Part shown: positions 1 through 5,798 of the stretch, in pieces
Layout: each line of letters starts with the position of its first letter
How positions within the stretch are numbered: the first letter of the stretch is position 1
Source of the DNA: a virus
DNA: 20,117 nucleotides
Direction: 5' to 3' (one strand)
Virus record (IMG/VR): IMGVR_UViG_3300017732_000096
Location: 1 to 20,117 of that record
Program-made: the position numbers and the translations under genes
Notes under the pieces: generated by a model
What the model was told of the DNA's origin: nothing
Database searches by the model: none
Seen by the model: the letters and a program-made list of their open reading frames with translations, nothing else

Positions 1-86
1 ATCCATGCGGCACATTCTGCATCTTCTCCCTGTTCTTTGATCATACTATTAACACGGTCTTGAAGTTGCTTGAGAGTGTAGTTCAT
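1..86 (-). CDS. Small hypothetical phage protein, 3' end outside window
   Basis: Begins with ATG at 84-86 and runs off the left edge after 28 codons (MNYTLKQLQDRVNSM...). The opening MNYT.+QL.D resembles the start of the gene at 6936-7136 (MNYTKEQLIDALV), so the two may be distant paralogues. The start has no Shine-Dalgarno sequence and lies 20 bases downstream of a copy of the GTGTTACTTAGT repeat. No function is recognised, and the C-terminus cannot be seen. Confidence 0.6.
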   Translation of the reverse strand, partial: MNYTLKQLQDRVNSMIKEQGEDAECAAW

Positions 87-105
87 GATTTGAATGAAGT
101 GAGGT

Positions 106-120
106 GAGTGTTACTTAGTC
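106..120 (-). repeat. Intergenic repeat, copy 1 (GAGTGTTACTTAGTC on + strand)
   Basis: A 15-base sequence lying just after the stop codon of the 123-278 gene and before the start at 86. Closely matching copies occur at 305-318 and 563-577, in the same orientation and always at a gene junction. Its role is unknown; candidates are an RNA-processing site, a protein-binding site or a recombination seam. Confidence 0.7.
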
Positions 121-122
121 TC

Positions 123-278
123 TCAATTATCAGGGAATTGTGCAAGTTTGGCATCTGCAAGTGCTGCTATCATAGTCCAGACCTTTTCTCCACTGATAAC
201 ATTTTCGGCACAAATGTATTCTACTGAATCCTCAACGATTTCAAGGACTTCAATTGCTTGCATTTCAAGTTCGGTCAT
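123..278 (-). CDS. Small acidic hypothetical protein (51 aa)
   Basis: ATG at 276-278, TGA at 123-125. The product starts MTELEMQAIEVLEIVEDS and ends LADAKLAQFPDN. It is acidic and predicted to be helical, with a single cysteine, and has no recognisable domain. It sits in a run of similarly small leftward genes typical of the hyper-variable early regions of T4-like cyanophages. No Shine-Dalgarno sequence is evident. Coding is supported by the clean frame and tight packing between neighbours; the function is unknown. Confidence 0.6.
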   Translation of the reverse strand: MTELEMQAIEVLEIVEDSVEYICAENVISGEKVWTMIAALADAKLAQFPDN

Positions 279-304
279 GGTAGTGTTAGATAGGGTGAAT
301 GAGT

Positions 305-318
305 GAGTGTTACTTAGT
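305..318 (-). repeat. Intergenic repeat, copy 2
   Basis: GAGTGTTACTTAGT, matching the copies at 106-120 and 563-577. In this copy the TTA (314-316) is the stop codon (TAA) of the 314-463 gene, so the repeat overlaps coding sequence. Confidence 0.7.
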
Positions 319-463
319 AGTCTGTATTTCCTTCAATATATTCTTCCACATCAAACTTCTTATCATCTTCATATTCTTCCTTGTATTCAATCACATCATA
401 AATCTCTCCTGGCATGTCATTAATCTCAGAGAAAATGTCAGTGTCGAAAGTGTCGTAATCCAT
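314..463 (-). CDS. Small highly acidic hypothetical protein (49 aa)
   Basis: ATG at 461-463, TAA at 314-316. About a third of residues are Asp or Glu (MDYDTFDTDIFSEIND... ending IEGNTDY). There are no cysteines and no membrane segment. Very acidic small early proteins are common in T-even-like phages, and some mimic DNA or bind host enzymes, but nothing here shows a specific role. A promoter at 492-520 reads into it, so it is probably the first gene of a short early transcript. Confidence 0.6.
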   Translation of the reverse strand: MDYDTFDTDIFSEINDMPGEIYDVIEYKEEYEDDKKFDVEEYIEGNTDY

Positions 464-491
464 TTTGATGAAAATTGTTTGACTTGAAACT

Positions 492-520
492 ACAATACAC
501 GGTTTTGAGGTCTGTGCCGA
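492..520 (-). promoter_or_regulatory. Sigma-70-like early promoter, cassette copy
   Basis: On the minus strand: -35 TCGGCA (515-520), 17-bp spacer, -10 TATTGT (492-497). The spacer CAGACCTCAAAACCGTG closely matches those of the promoters at 837-865 and 10148-10176 (CAGACCTnnAAnnCGTG). The -35 is degenerate, but the repetition supports function. GTGTCACA, the upstream box shared with other cassettes, lies at 526-533. Confidence 0.6.
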
Positions 521-549
521 AACCTTGTGACACTAGTCCGACTGTCCAC

Positions 550-561
550 GGTCAGCTGACC
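550..561. repeat. Perfect 12-bp palindrome GGTCAGCTGACC
   Basis: An uninterrupted palindrome located 10 bases beyond the stop codon of the 572-811 gene and upstream of the promoter at 492-520. No T-run follows on either strand, so it is not a typical terminator. An operator or a structured RNA end are possibilities. Confidence 0.6.
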
Positions 562-562
562 T

Positions 563-577
563 GAGTGTTACTTAGTC
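563..577 (-). repeat. Intergenic repeat, copy 3
   Basis: GAGTGTTACTTAGTC, identical to copy 1 over 15 bases. The TTA at 572-574 is the stop codon (TAA) of the 572-811 gene. Confidence 0.7.
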
Positions 578-811
578 TATAAGTTCTTTCATCATGTTAT
601 TAACCTCGATTCCGTCTATCTTTACATCGTCCCACTTACATCCGTCTGGTGTTTCTTTACTTCCACAATCGAGAATCATACTTACCAGGTGACCATAAGT
701 TCCACCATCCCTTGCAGTTTCACATGCCAGTTCATACAAACCAGGATCATTTCCGATCCAGAGAGCAACATTCCAGGTCTCCCAATTTGCCCAACCGTTG
801 TAACCTTGCAT
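572..811 (-). CDS. Conserved small phage protein, GW-NWETWNVALW family (79 aa)
   Basis: ATG at 809-811, TAA at 572-574. The N-terminus reads GYNGWANWETWNVALWIGND, a signature known from many phage and some bacterial small proteins of unknown function (DUF7249-like, from memory). The rest is mixed alpha/beta with two cysteines (C30, C49). The promoter at 837-865 drives it with a leader of about 20 bases; no strong Shine-Dalgarno sequence is present. Role unknown. Confidence 0.8.
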   Translation of the reverse strand: MQGYNGWANWETWNVALWIGNDPGLYELACETARDGGTYGHLVSMILDCGSKETPDGCKWDDVKIDGIEVNNMMKELID

Positions 812-836
812 TTGGTGAATTTCTGATGACTTAACT

Positions 837-865
837 ACAATACACGATTTTCAGGTCTGTGGCCG
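837..865 (-). promoter_or_regulatory. Sigma-70-like early promoter, cassette copy
   Basis: Minus strand: -10 TATTGT (837-842), 17-bp spacer CAGACCTGAAAATCGTG, weak -35 CGGCCA (860-865). It is almost the same element as at 492-520, including GTGTCACA just upstream (871-878) and ACTAGT next to it. It reads into the 572-811 gene. Confidence 0.6.
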
Positions 866-885
866 CCTCGTGTGACACTAGTTCG

Positions 886-919
886 ATTGGCACAAGACAC
901 TAGTTTTAAGTGTGCCAAT
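886..919. repeat. Stem-loop with perfect 9-bp arms
   Basis: ATTGGCACA (886-894) and TGTGCCAAT (911-919) are perfect inverted repeats separated by 16 bases that include GACACTAGT. It lies between the stop of the 935-1087 gene and the promoter at 837-865. No T-tract follows, so it is a weak terminator at best; it could be an mRNA-end stabiliser or an operator. Confidence 0.6.
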
Positions 920-934
920 CTACAAACTGACACA

Positions 935-1087
935 CTAGTAGTTGTTAACTGTTTCTTTTATACTAATGTCAATATGTTCATCACCTTCTAGACCTAGAAT
1001 ATCAGTCCAATCGATATTCTCTACATCTAGATCTTCATAACACTCAATGTCTAATGTAACACTCACAATTCGTTTCTGTGCGTACAT
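935..1087 (-). CDS. Small hypothetical phage protein (50 aa)
   Basis: ATG at 1085-1087, TAG at 935-937. The product starts MYAQKRIVSVTLDIECYED and contains ENIDWTDILGLEGDEHID. A beta-strand followed by an acidic 'ENIDW..+L.L.G.E' pattern recurs in small proteins of T4-like cyanophages, as far as I recall. The function is unknown. It is the last gene before the long non-coding region on its upstream side, and no promoter could be placed with confidence in front of it. Confidence 0.65.
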   Translation of the reverse strand: MYAQKRIVSVTLDIECYEDLDVENIDWTDILGLEGDEHIDISIKETVNNY

Positions 1088-1212
1088 GTGTATCTCGTGT
1101 GATGTTTACGTATTATATCATGCGTAATGTCTATATGCAAGTGCCTGATAGTCTGTGCTATCTCGTGCATATTCATCATCTAGATCATATGTGTATTGTG
1201 TATCATGATGCA

Positions 1213-1435
1213 TCTCGTCGAGCATATACATCTCGTCGCGAGTATCATGACATGATGTCTCGTAGTCCCATATGTAGAATGTCTCGTAGTCGTTCATGGT
1301 TCTCGTCGAGATATCTATTGTATGATTATATCATGTAATCTCGTTCTATGTCAAATGTAAGATCTAGACGAGATTTATAATCAATATATTTATACTATAA
1401 GATGTCTTTATGTTACAATTTATGTCTCGTCGAGA
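1213..1435. repeat. Dispersed palindromes TCTCG-T-CGAGA
   Basis: Perfect 11-base copies of TCTCGTCGAGA at 1301-1311 and 1425-1435, a 10/11 copy at 1213-1222, and variants at 1231-1242 (TCTCGTCGCGAG) and 1364-1373 (TCTAGACGAGA-like). Two 13-base copies of ATGTCTCGTAGTC lie 24 bases apart at 1255-1267 and 1279-1291. The word TCTCG also occurs at 1093 and 1161. Such density in A+T-rich DNA suggests binding sites for a dimeric protein. Confidence 0.65.
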
Positions 1436-1516
1436 AAAATTTCGCGCCCCGTGGGTTGACAAACCGCGCTCTCCATGATACGCTCGCTAAACTTGCATAA
1501 GATGTGAGGTTTATGA

Positions 1517-1592
1517 GATACTTAAAGATATTAGATCTAAGGTTTAAGAGATACTTAGAAGATACTTGGAAGATACTTGGAAGATACTATAC
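1517..1592 (+). repeat. Iteron-like 11-bp direct repeats (AGATACTTnGA)
   Basis: Three head-to-tail units, AGATACTTAGA (1549-1559), AGATACTTGGA (1560-1570) and AGATACTTGGA (1571-1581), are followed by a partial fourth, AGATACTATAC (1582-1592). Another GATACTT at 1517 lies exactly 33 bases (three units) before the first full one, with degenerate GATATTA in between. The exact 11-base period places each unit on the same helix face. The array directly abuts the first DnaA-box-like site. Confidence 0.75.
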
Positions 1593-1598
1593 TCATAG

Positions 1599-1659
1599 TT
1601 TTCCACAGATAAACAACTAATATAAGGGTTTATCCACACAAATAATACACTTTTCCACA
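1599..1659 (+). other. Cluster of three DnaA-box-like sites
   Basis: TTTTCCACA at 1599-1607, TTATCCACA at 1630-1638 (the classical E. coli strong box) and TTTTCCACA at 1651-1659, all in the same orientation, with starts 31 and 21 bases apart (about three and two helical turns). TTTTCCACA is the box form reported for cyanobacterial DnaA. Sequence matches are exact; binding is inferred. Confidence 0.6.
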
Positions 1660-1703
1660 ACCTTGTTAAAAAAGAGTTTTATATTTATAATCATATTTAA
1701 AAC

Positions 1704-1916
1704 CTATTTTTTAATGTATTCTGTATCAATGGATACACTTTTAACTGAATTCCAGTGTCTCACCACTCCTGCCACAATAAAGACATTCGTCAACAGATAA
1801 GTCAGTAATATACCCGTTCTTAGAATACAAATAATATTATCATATCTCTCAGTCTTTTCATCATTAAAACTACCCAGAGTATACTTCCATACCTTAACTA
1901 TCTCATTCATTATCAT
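1704..1916 (-). CDS. Small membrane protein (70 aa)
   Basis: Begins with ATG one base after the TGA of the upstream gene (TGGTGAATGATAATG), with a second possible start at codon 3. An N-terminal polar part (about 1-28) is followed by one hydrophobic segment, about residues 29-52 (ILLTYLLTNVFIVAGVV), then a polar tail starting RHWNSVKS. Single-span proteins with a 'LTN.FIV.G..RHW' pattern are found in T4-like cyanophages. It is the last gene of the 5497-1704 structural/modification run. Function unknown; membrane location is inferred. Confidence 0.7.
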   Translation of the reverse strand: MIMNEIVKVWKYTLGSFNDEKTERYDNIICILRTGILLTYLLTNVFIVAGVVRHWNSVKSVSIDTEYIKK

Positions 1917-2213
1917 TCACCATTTGTAGATAGGACACTCACTTACCTTGAACTTAACCTTATGTTCTAACCAACAACCACAGTGTTTACATCTATTCTG
2001 TCTCATACTATAATACTCACACTTCTTACATATATCCAATCGTTCTTTTTTTAATTCATCACTTGCGAATACTTCTCCTGGTGATAGATTTAATACACCA
2101 TCCTTGACCACTTCAAATGTAAACTTTGCAAGACTCTTTCCTTGTTCCTTAATTGTAGGAAACTCTTCCCCCTGGGGATGAGCACTCTGTGCGTCCTTGT
2201 TATTATCATCCAT
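1917..2213 (-). CDS. Cys-rich zinc-ribbon protein, probable virion-associated (98 aa)
   Basis: Start placed at ATG 2211-2213, which overlaps the stop of the preceding oxygenase (ATGGATGA); a longer frame begins 33 bases upstream but would overlap more. The C-terminal half holds CKKCEYY, CKHCGCW and CPIYKW, a C-x2-C...C-x2-C-x-C...C arrangement typical of a small zinc-binding knuckle. The gene at 2795-3133 has the same motif order, so the two are paralogues. Proteins with this signature sit next to tail and fibre genes in T4-like cyanophages, but their role is not known. Confidence 0.7.
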   Translation of the reverse strand: MDDNNKDAQSAHPQGEEFPTIKEQGKSLAKFTFEVVKDGVLNLSPGEVFASDELKKERLDICKKCEYYSMRQNRCKHCGCWLEHKVKFKVSECPIYKW

Positions 2214-2808
2214 TGTAATTTGCCAAATAGAACCAACCTGTTGCAATATACTTTGTTCCTTCTAAGACTAACCCTCCTCTATGGCAATGTGTCATACCTG
2301 CGGGCCATATTAGTAACTTTCCCTTCTCAGGTTGTATTCTTTTCTTATAATATAAAAACTCTGTTTCTCCACCTTGATAATCATCATTCAAATAGATCAT
2401 CCATACAAGACATCGATTGGATTGTTCTAAGTTTGAGTTCTCATCGTGCCAGACATGATAACCACCACCGGCAGGAGTCTTCTGTATCTTCTGTGAAAGT
2501 GAATACATTGGTACAGTCTTTAGATGACCAAAGACATTTACATATTCATTAAAACATGGTTGTAATGTTTCATTTAATAACTGTGATTGATTATCTTTCA
2601 TTGCAGGATTCATCTCTGCCAAATCTAATGCCCAATCAAATCGTCCGGCATTACTGTTCTCAAATTGATTGTCTTCACAGAACACTGCATCAATATCCTG
2701 ATAATAATCAAAAGACTTTATAATACCATCACAGAACTTAGAATCATATACATTAGAATACGTTCCTATAAAATCACTATATTCACCTTTGAGTTCAATT
2801 GTTTCCAT
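2206..2808 (-). CDS. 2-oxoglutarate/Fe(II)-dependent oxygenase (200 aa)
   Basis: Shows the double-stranded beta-helix layout of the prolyl-4-hydroxylase-like 2OG-Fe(II) superfamily. YHVWHDEN (117-124) gives a proximal H-x-E/D iron motif (H121, E123, with D122 adjacent), YQGGETEF (144-151) is a conserved strand, and WPAGMTHCHRG (168-178) supplies the distal His (H174 or H176). Such enzymes hydroxylate protein side chains or small molecules using Fe(II), O2 and 2-oxoglutarate. It overlaps the zinc-ribbon genes on both sides (14 bases upstream, 8 downstream), so the three are translated together. Substrate unknown; the adhesin encoded upstream is an attractive candidate. Confidence 0.85.
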   Translation of the reverse strand: METIELKGEYSDFIGTYSNVYDSKFCDGIIKSFDYYQDIDAVFCEDNQFENSNAGRFDWALDLAEMNPAMKDNQSQLLNETLQPCFNEYVNVFGHLKTVPMYSLSQKIQKTPAGGGYHVWHDENSNLEQSNRCLVWMIYLNDDYQGGETEFLYYKKRIQPEKGKLLIWPAGMTHCHRGGLVLEGTKYIATGWFYLANYNG

Positions 2809-3133
2809 TCAAATACTCCTTCAGTTCTGGGTTCTTTTCAATAATTAATTGTTTGAGATAATCATAGTCCTCATCATACCACTGCTCACTATTTGATATC
2901 CACTTATCTAATGGACAATCACCAAATGGATCCTTTATCTTATGTGGTAGATAACATCCACAATACTTACATCCCTCCTCGGGTTCATCAAAATACTCAC
3001 ATTCATCACAAATTGACCACCTTTCCTTTTGACAGTTCTTTGATGCACTCCATTCCTTTCCGGATGCTTCCTGCAAAAAGAATTCATCCAGAAAATGAAA
3101 TACAATTGTCGCAAGTTTCACATCATTCATCAT
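2795..3133 (-). CDS. Cys-rich zinc-ribbon protein (112 aa)
   Basis: Two consecutive ATGs (3131-3133, 3128-3130) are both possible starts. The centre reads RWSICDECEYF (about 39-49), then CKYCGCYL and DCPLDKW, matching the cysteine pattern of the 1917-2213 product (C-x2-C, C-x2-C-x-C, CP.-KW). The C-terminal 40 residues are acidic and helical. It starts 21 bases downstream of the adhesin gene and overlaps the oxygenase by 14 bases. Zinc binding is inferred from spacing; a structural or assembly role next to the adhesin is a guess. Confidence 0.75.
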   Translation of the reverse strand: MMNDVKLATIVFHFLDEFFLQEASGKEWSASKNCQKERWSICDECEYFDEPEEGCKYCGCYLPHKIKDPFGDCPLDKWISNSEQWYDEDYDYLKQLIIEKNPELKEYLNGNN

Positions 3134-3154
3134 ACTATTATATCATACTTTCAA

Positions 3155-4345
3155 TTATATATTACTGATACTGCCCTTGACAGTATTAACCGATAATCCT
3201 TGATTGACACTTGTACTCTTTTTCTTAATCGCAAATCCGGCACTACCTCCTGCCGAAACTCCCCATGTTCCTCCTGTGCCACCACTATTTCCAGGATTTC
3301 CACTGCTACTTGCACCTGAGTTCGCACATGAGTTAGTATTACCACTATTACCAGGATTACCGGCACCAGGTCCACCTTGATTACTAAATCCTTGTCCGAC
3401 TCCTCCACTACCTCCAGAACCTCCACTACCACCACCAATATTATTATAGTTAGTAAAACTACAATCTAAATTCCAAGACGGATTACAACTATATCCACTC
3501 AAACCATTCCATCCTTGTCCTCTACGAAATCCTATTCCACCTGAACCACGACAACGATTTCTTACAGTTCCGGCAACCGGAGCAGCATTTACTAACTTTG
3601 CATTATTTCCATATGCACTTCTACATGCAGCATCTGCTACACTATAATTCCAATATCGCTCGGCATTCATTCCACTATTGACCTGCGTACCGGCACTACT
3701 TGTACTACTGCAACTAATAGATGAACCACTATTTCCAGGATTCCCACTATTTCCACCGCCACCTCCGGCCCATATTCGACCATTACTTCCTAATGTGATC
3801 GATACATTATCATAACTGGCAGTATTCTCAATATACAGGGCACCACCACCATTTCCTCCTCCGGCAGCACCACCCTCACCATAGATTGCACCACCGTCCG
3901 GTACATTAATCGTTAGATTATTATATTCTCCCTGACTAAACTTCAGTGCATACTTACTGGTCTCATTCGCATAAACAACACCCTCCACATCCATTCTCTT
4001 TGGAACATTCTTTGATAAATTAGAATTCCATTGTGATGCATTCGTATCCGCAAATTCTAATTCTTCATCATTTCCACTTTGTGTGATATTATATTCTACA
4101 ATCGAATCTCTTAATTGTGATGTACTCCAATTAGATGATGTCGCGACATTCTCATTCTCTGTCGCATTTGGTACTCTGGGAGTGATATTAGAATCATCAG
4201 ACCAATCTACATCATCACCGGCATTTCTTAGATAATCAGATGCACTTACATTCGTTCCTGCTAAATCACCGAAAGTATCCCGAATGGCACTGAATTTAAT
4301 CTCTCCGGAACTAAAGTATTTGGTTTGTGTTTTATTAATTGCCAT
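3155..4345 (-). CDS. Glycine-rich tail-fibre tip adhesin, T2 gp38-like (396 aa)
   Basis: The N-terminal 150 residues hold a virion-attachment-type part (IKFSAIRDTFG at 16-26, a pattern shared with many phage fibre proteins). The rest is glycine-rich: GGAAGGGNGGG at 158-168, AGGGGGNSG at 193-201, GGGSGGSGGSGG at 304-315. Three GNPGNSG heptads occur at 201-207, 329-335 and 349-355. This fits the polyglycine-II type of receptor-binding tip known from the T2 gp38 family. Seven cysteines lie between and after the glycine runs (for example C241, C265, C287, C295). A double NATAAATA late promoter precedes it. Host-receptor binding is inferred from architecture. A second frame is open inside the Gly-rich part but is a shadow. 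Confidence 0.8.
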   Translation of the reverse strand: MAINKTQTKYFSSGEIKFSAIRDTFGDLAGTNVSASDYLRNAGDDVDWSDDSNITPRVPNATENENVATSSNWSTSQLRDSIVEYNITQSGNDEELEFADTNASQWNSNLSKNVPKRMDVEGVVYANETSKYALKFSQGEYNNLTINVPDGGAIYGEGGAAGGGNGGGALYIENTASYDNVSITLGSNGRIWAGGGGGNSGNPGNSGSSISCSSTSSAGTQVNSGMNAERYWNYSVADAACRSAYGNNAKLVNAAPVAGTVRNRCRGSGGIGFRRGQGWNGLSGYSCNPSWNLDCSFTNYNNIGGGSGGSGGSGGVGQGFSNQGGPGAGNPGNSGNTNSCANSGASSSGNPGNSGGTGGTWGVSAGGSAGFAIKKKSTSVNQGLSVNTVKGSISNI

Positions 4346-4366
4346 TACAGAAACAGTTTTTACCCA

Positions 4367-4378
4367 TATTTATTTATT
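4367..4378 (-). promoter_or_regulatory. T4-type late promoter (two overlapping AATAAATA)
   Basis: On the minus strand AATAAATAAATA contains two overlapping octamers of the T4-like late -10 motif (NATAAATA), placed about 22-33 bases upstream of the adhesin ATG. Late transcription by a gp55-type sigma fits a virion gene. Confidence 0.65.
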
Positions 4379-4857
4379 CACATATATTTAATTGCGACGG
4401 TAAATCGGTGGTCATTTCTGAATGTTGTGGCACGATGCAATAGATTCGCACTAAACACGACCATACGATTCGGTATTGGTAATATACCATACAGTTCATC
4501 ATTCATTAGAAATTGTGTCTCTCCTCCATCATCTTTGTCCCATCCCATATTTGGATAATAGATGAATGTAATTCCTTCCTCTCCATCGGTATGAAAATAT
4601 GGACGCTCACATGGTACAAAACAATTCACATACATTCGGTAGAGTTTCTTACCCTGCACTTGCTCTGATGAATCTTTTAACCTCTTTTTGATTAATTTAT
4701 AAACAAACTCTGTCTCTGGTATATTATGAATCATACCCGTCACAGGTAAATTCATATCATCTCTCTCACCATATGAATACTCTGCACTCATACAATACTC
4801 ATGAATAACCTGATGCTCCTCCTCAGAAAAAAACTGATCGATATAATTAAGGTCCAT
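4378..4857 (-). CDS. 2-oxoglutarate/Fe(II)-dependent oxygenase (159 aa)
   Basis: A compact 2OG-Fe(II) oxygenase of the prolyl-4-hydroxylase-like type. The iron motif H-x-D is in PYFHTDGEEG (H89, D91), the distal His in LLHRATTFR (H141), and the 2-oxoglutarate-binding Arg is likely R151 in HRFTVAIKY. GGETQF (111-116) is the usual conserved strand. The gene begins 11 bases inside the upstream oxygenase (ATGGACCTTAA) and lies immediately before the adhesin gene in transcription order. Related enzymes are common in marine T4-like phages; the substrate is not known. Confidence 0.9.
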   Translation of the reverse strand: MDLNYIDQFFSEEEHQVIHEYCMSAEYSYGERDDMNLPVTGMIHNIPETEFVYKLIKKRLKDSSEQVQGKKLYRMYVNCFVPCERPYFHTDGEEGITFIYYPNMGWDKDDGGETQFLMNDELYGILPIPNRMVVFSANLLHRATTFRNDHRFTVAIKYM

Positions 4858-5497
4858 ACAATTTGTCCTCTCCGTATTCTGTCAGGATAATATTAAATGC
4901 CACACTGATTCTTGGATTGTCGGGTGTTGGTTCTGATTTTGGTACATAGTGCTCCAAGTATGGAGGGAACATGAGTATGCTACCCTCTCTTAATTGTGGT
5001 TCATACTCATCATTATAGTTATTAGAGTCAAGTTCAATTGAATTGGTTTGCCTTAGTATTCCGATTGGGTCATTGAATACCACTGGTTGATGTACCTCAG
5101 GATCAAACTTTAAATAATGAATACATGAGAAATGTGGTCGAATACCAAATATATCTGGTTGCACATGTGTATGCACTTCTTGATACTCACCATTGCTATA
5201 ATAATTAAACCACATTTCGAGTACATTGACCTTTGTCGGTCTATCAAAGAACTTAAGAATATATTTTTCATACAATCTCTGTGTCACATGACTCTCAGAA
5301 AAGAGTTTGAAGTTAAAATTAGTTGCATCAAATGATGTCAGTAGATTATCAGTCAACCATCCTTCGGGTACTTTTGAATCTCCCTTATCACGATAGTTCT
5401 CAATCGCATGAGACAATTCCTCCTTAATTAACTCATTCTCCTTGATATGAGCCTGGAAGATGTGTATTGGGAATAATACCTTTTTATATGGATTCAC
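4847..5497 (-). CDS. Putative 2OG-Fe(II) oxygenase, PF13759-like (216 aa)
   Basis: Starts at GTG 5495-5497 (no ATG nearby), four bases after the upstream stop. The C-terminal half has WFNYYSNGEYQEVHTHVQPD (the metal H-x-H/D region), FSCIHYLKFD, then EGSILMFPPYLEHYVPKSE with the distal His, and NPRISVAFN with the 2OG-binding Arg. This order matches the 2OG-FeII_Oxy_5 family, frequent in cyanophages. The first 100 residues are a helical extension. It is one of three oxygenases within 3.3 kb. Reaction class is well supported; substrate unknown. Confidence 0.85.
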   Translation of the reverse strand: MNPYKKVLFPIHIFQAHIKENELIKEELSHAIENYRDKGDSKVPEGWLTDNLLTSFDATNFNFKLFSESHVTQRLYEKYILKFFDRPTKVNVLEMWFNYYSNGEYQEVHTHVQPDIFGIRPHFSCIHYLKFDPEVHQPVVFNDPIGILRQTNSIELDSNNYNDEYEPQLREGSILMFPPYLEHYVPKSEPTPDNPRISVAFNIILTEYGEDKLYGP

Positions 5498-5501
5498 AAA
5501 T

Positions 5502-5798
5502 TTAATCTACCTCAACATTATCAAACCGATCGTATATATCCATCTCATCTAAGGTTTTGCCGTACTTATTCTTCCTTGTATGAACATACTCTAACTCTTT
5601 CCAATAGTATGGATGACATAGTAAGAGTGTATGAATGTATTTGTGTTTCTCATTCTTTGTATATTGACAATTAGGTTTTGGTTTGATACCAGTCTCAATC
5701 GTAATATACAGTTCATCCACAAAATATACCCAACCCTTATGAACTAAACCATTATGATTCCAAATAACATAGTCATCAACTTTTGGAGTATAGTGCAT
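5502..5798 (-). CDS. Small beta-rich hypothetical protein (98 aa)
   Basis: Start at ATG 5796-5798; two upstream codons (TTG AAT) are also open but belong to the end of the preceding gene, which this one overlaps by 23 bases. The N-terminus (PKVDDYVIWNHNGLVHKGWV) resembles a KOW/SH3-like small barrel, and a basic, Tyr/His-rich C-terminal half follows. Proteins opening 'Y.P+.gDYV.W' occur in T4-like cyanophages. No enzymatic motif is seen, and the function is unknown. Confidence 0.7.
   Translation of the reverse strand: MHYTPKVDDYVIWNHNGLVHKGWVYFVDELYITIETGIKPKPNCQYTKNEKHKYIHTLLLCHPYYWKELEYVHTRKNKYGKTLDEMDIYDRFDNVEVD

Larger units (their letters stand above)
1088..1703. other. 616-bp non-coding region, origin-of-replication-like
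   Basis: This is the only long stretch without a credible gene. Right to left it contains an A+T-rich segment beside the gene at 1704, three DnaA-box-like nonamers (1599-1659), an array of 11-bp direct repeats (1517-1592), a short G+C-rich patch (1442-1474) and an area dense in TCTCG words and palindromes (1093-1435). Iterons, DnaA boxes and A+T-rich DNA together are the usual parts of a bacterial or plasmid origin. Origin activity is an inference; T4 itself does not rely on DnaA. Confidence 0.45.

Noticed and set aside
1078-1338. Plus-strand frame of 86 codons across the palindrome-rich region
   Set aside because: Its sequence is made of the TCTCG/CATGAT repeats, composition is odd (Arg, His, Met, Tyr-rich), it runs against every other gene, and no ribosome site precedes it.
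1456-1484. Plus-strand promoter TTGACA-17-TACGCT reading toward the iterons
   Set aside because: The -35 is perfect but the -10 is poor and no rightward gene follows. It could prime replication by an R-loop, but evidence is too thin to list.
3151-3438. Second minus-strand frame rich in Val inside the adhesin gene
   Set aside because: It is an alternative frame of the Gly-rich repeats; low complexity and no start context.
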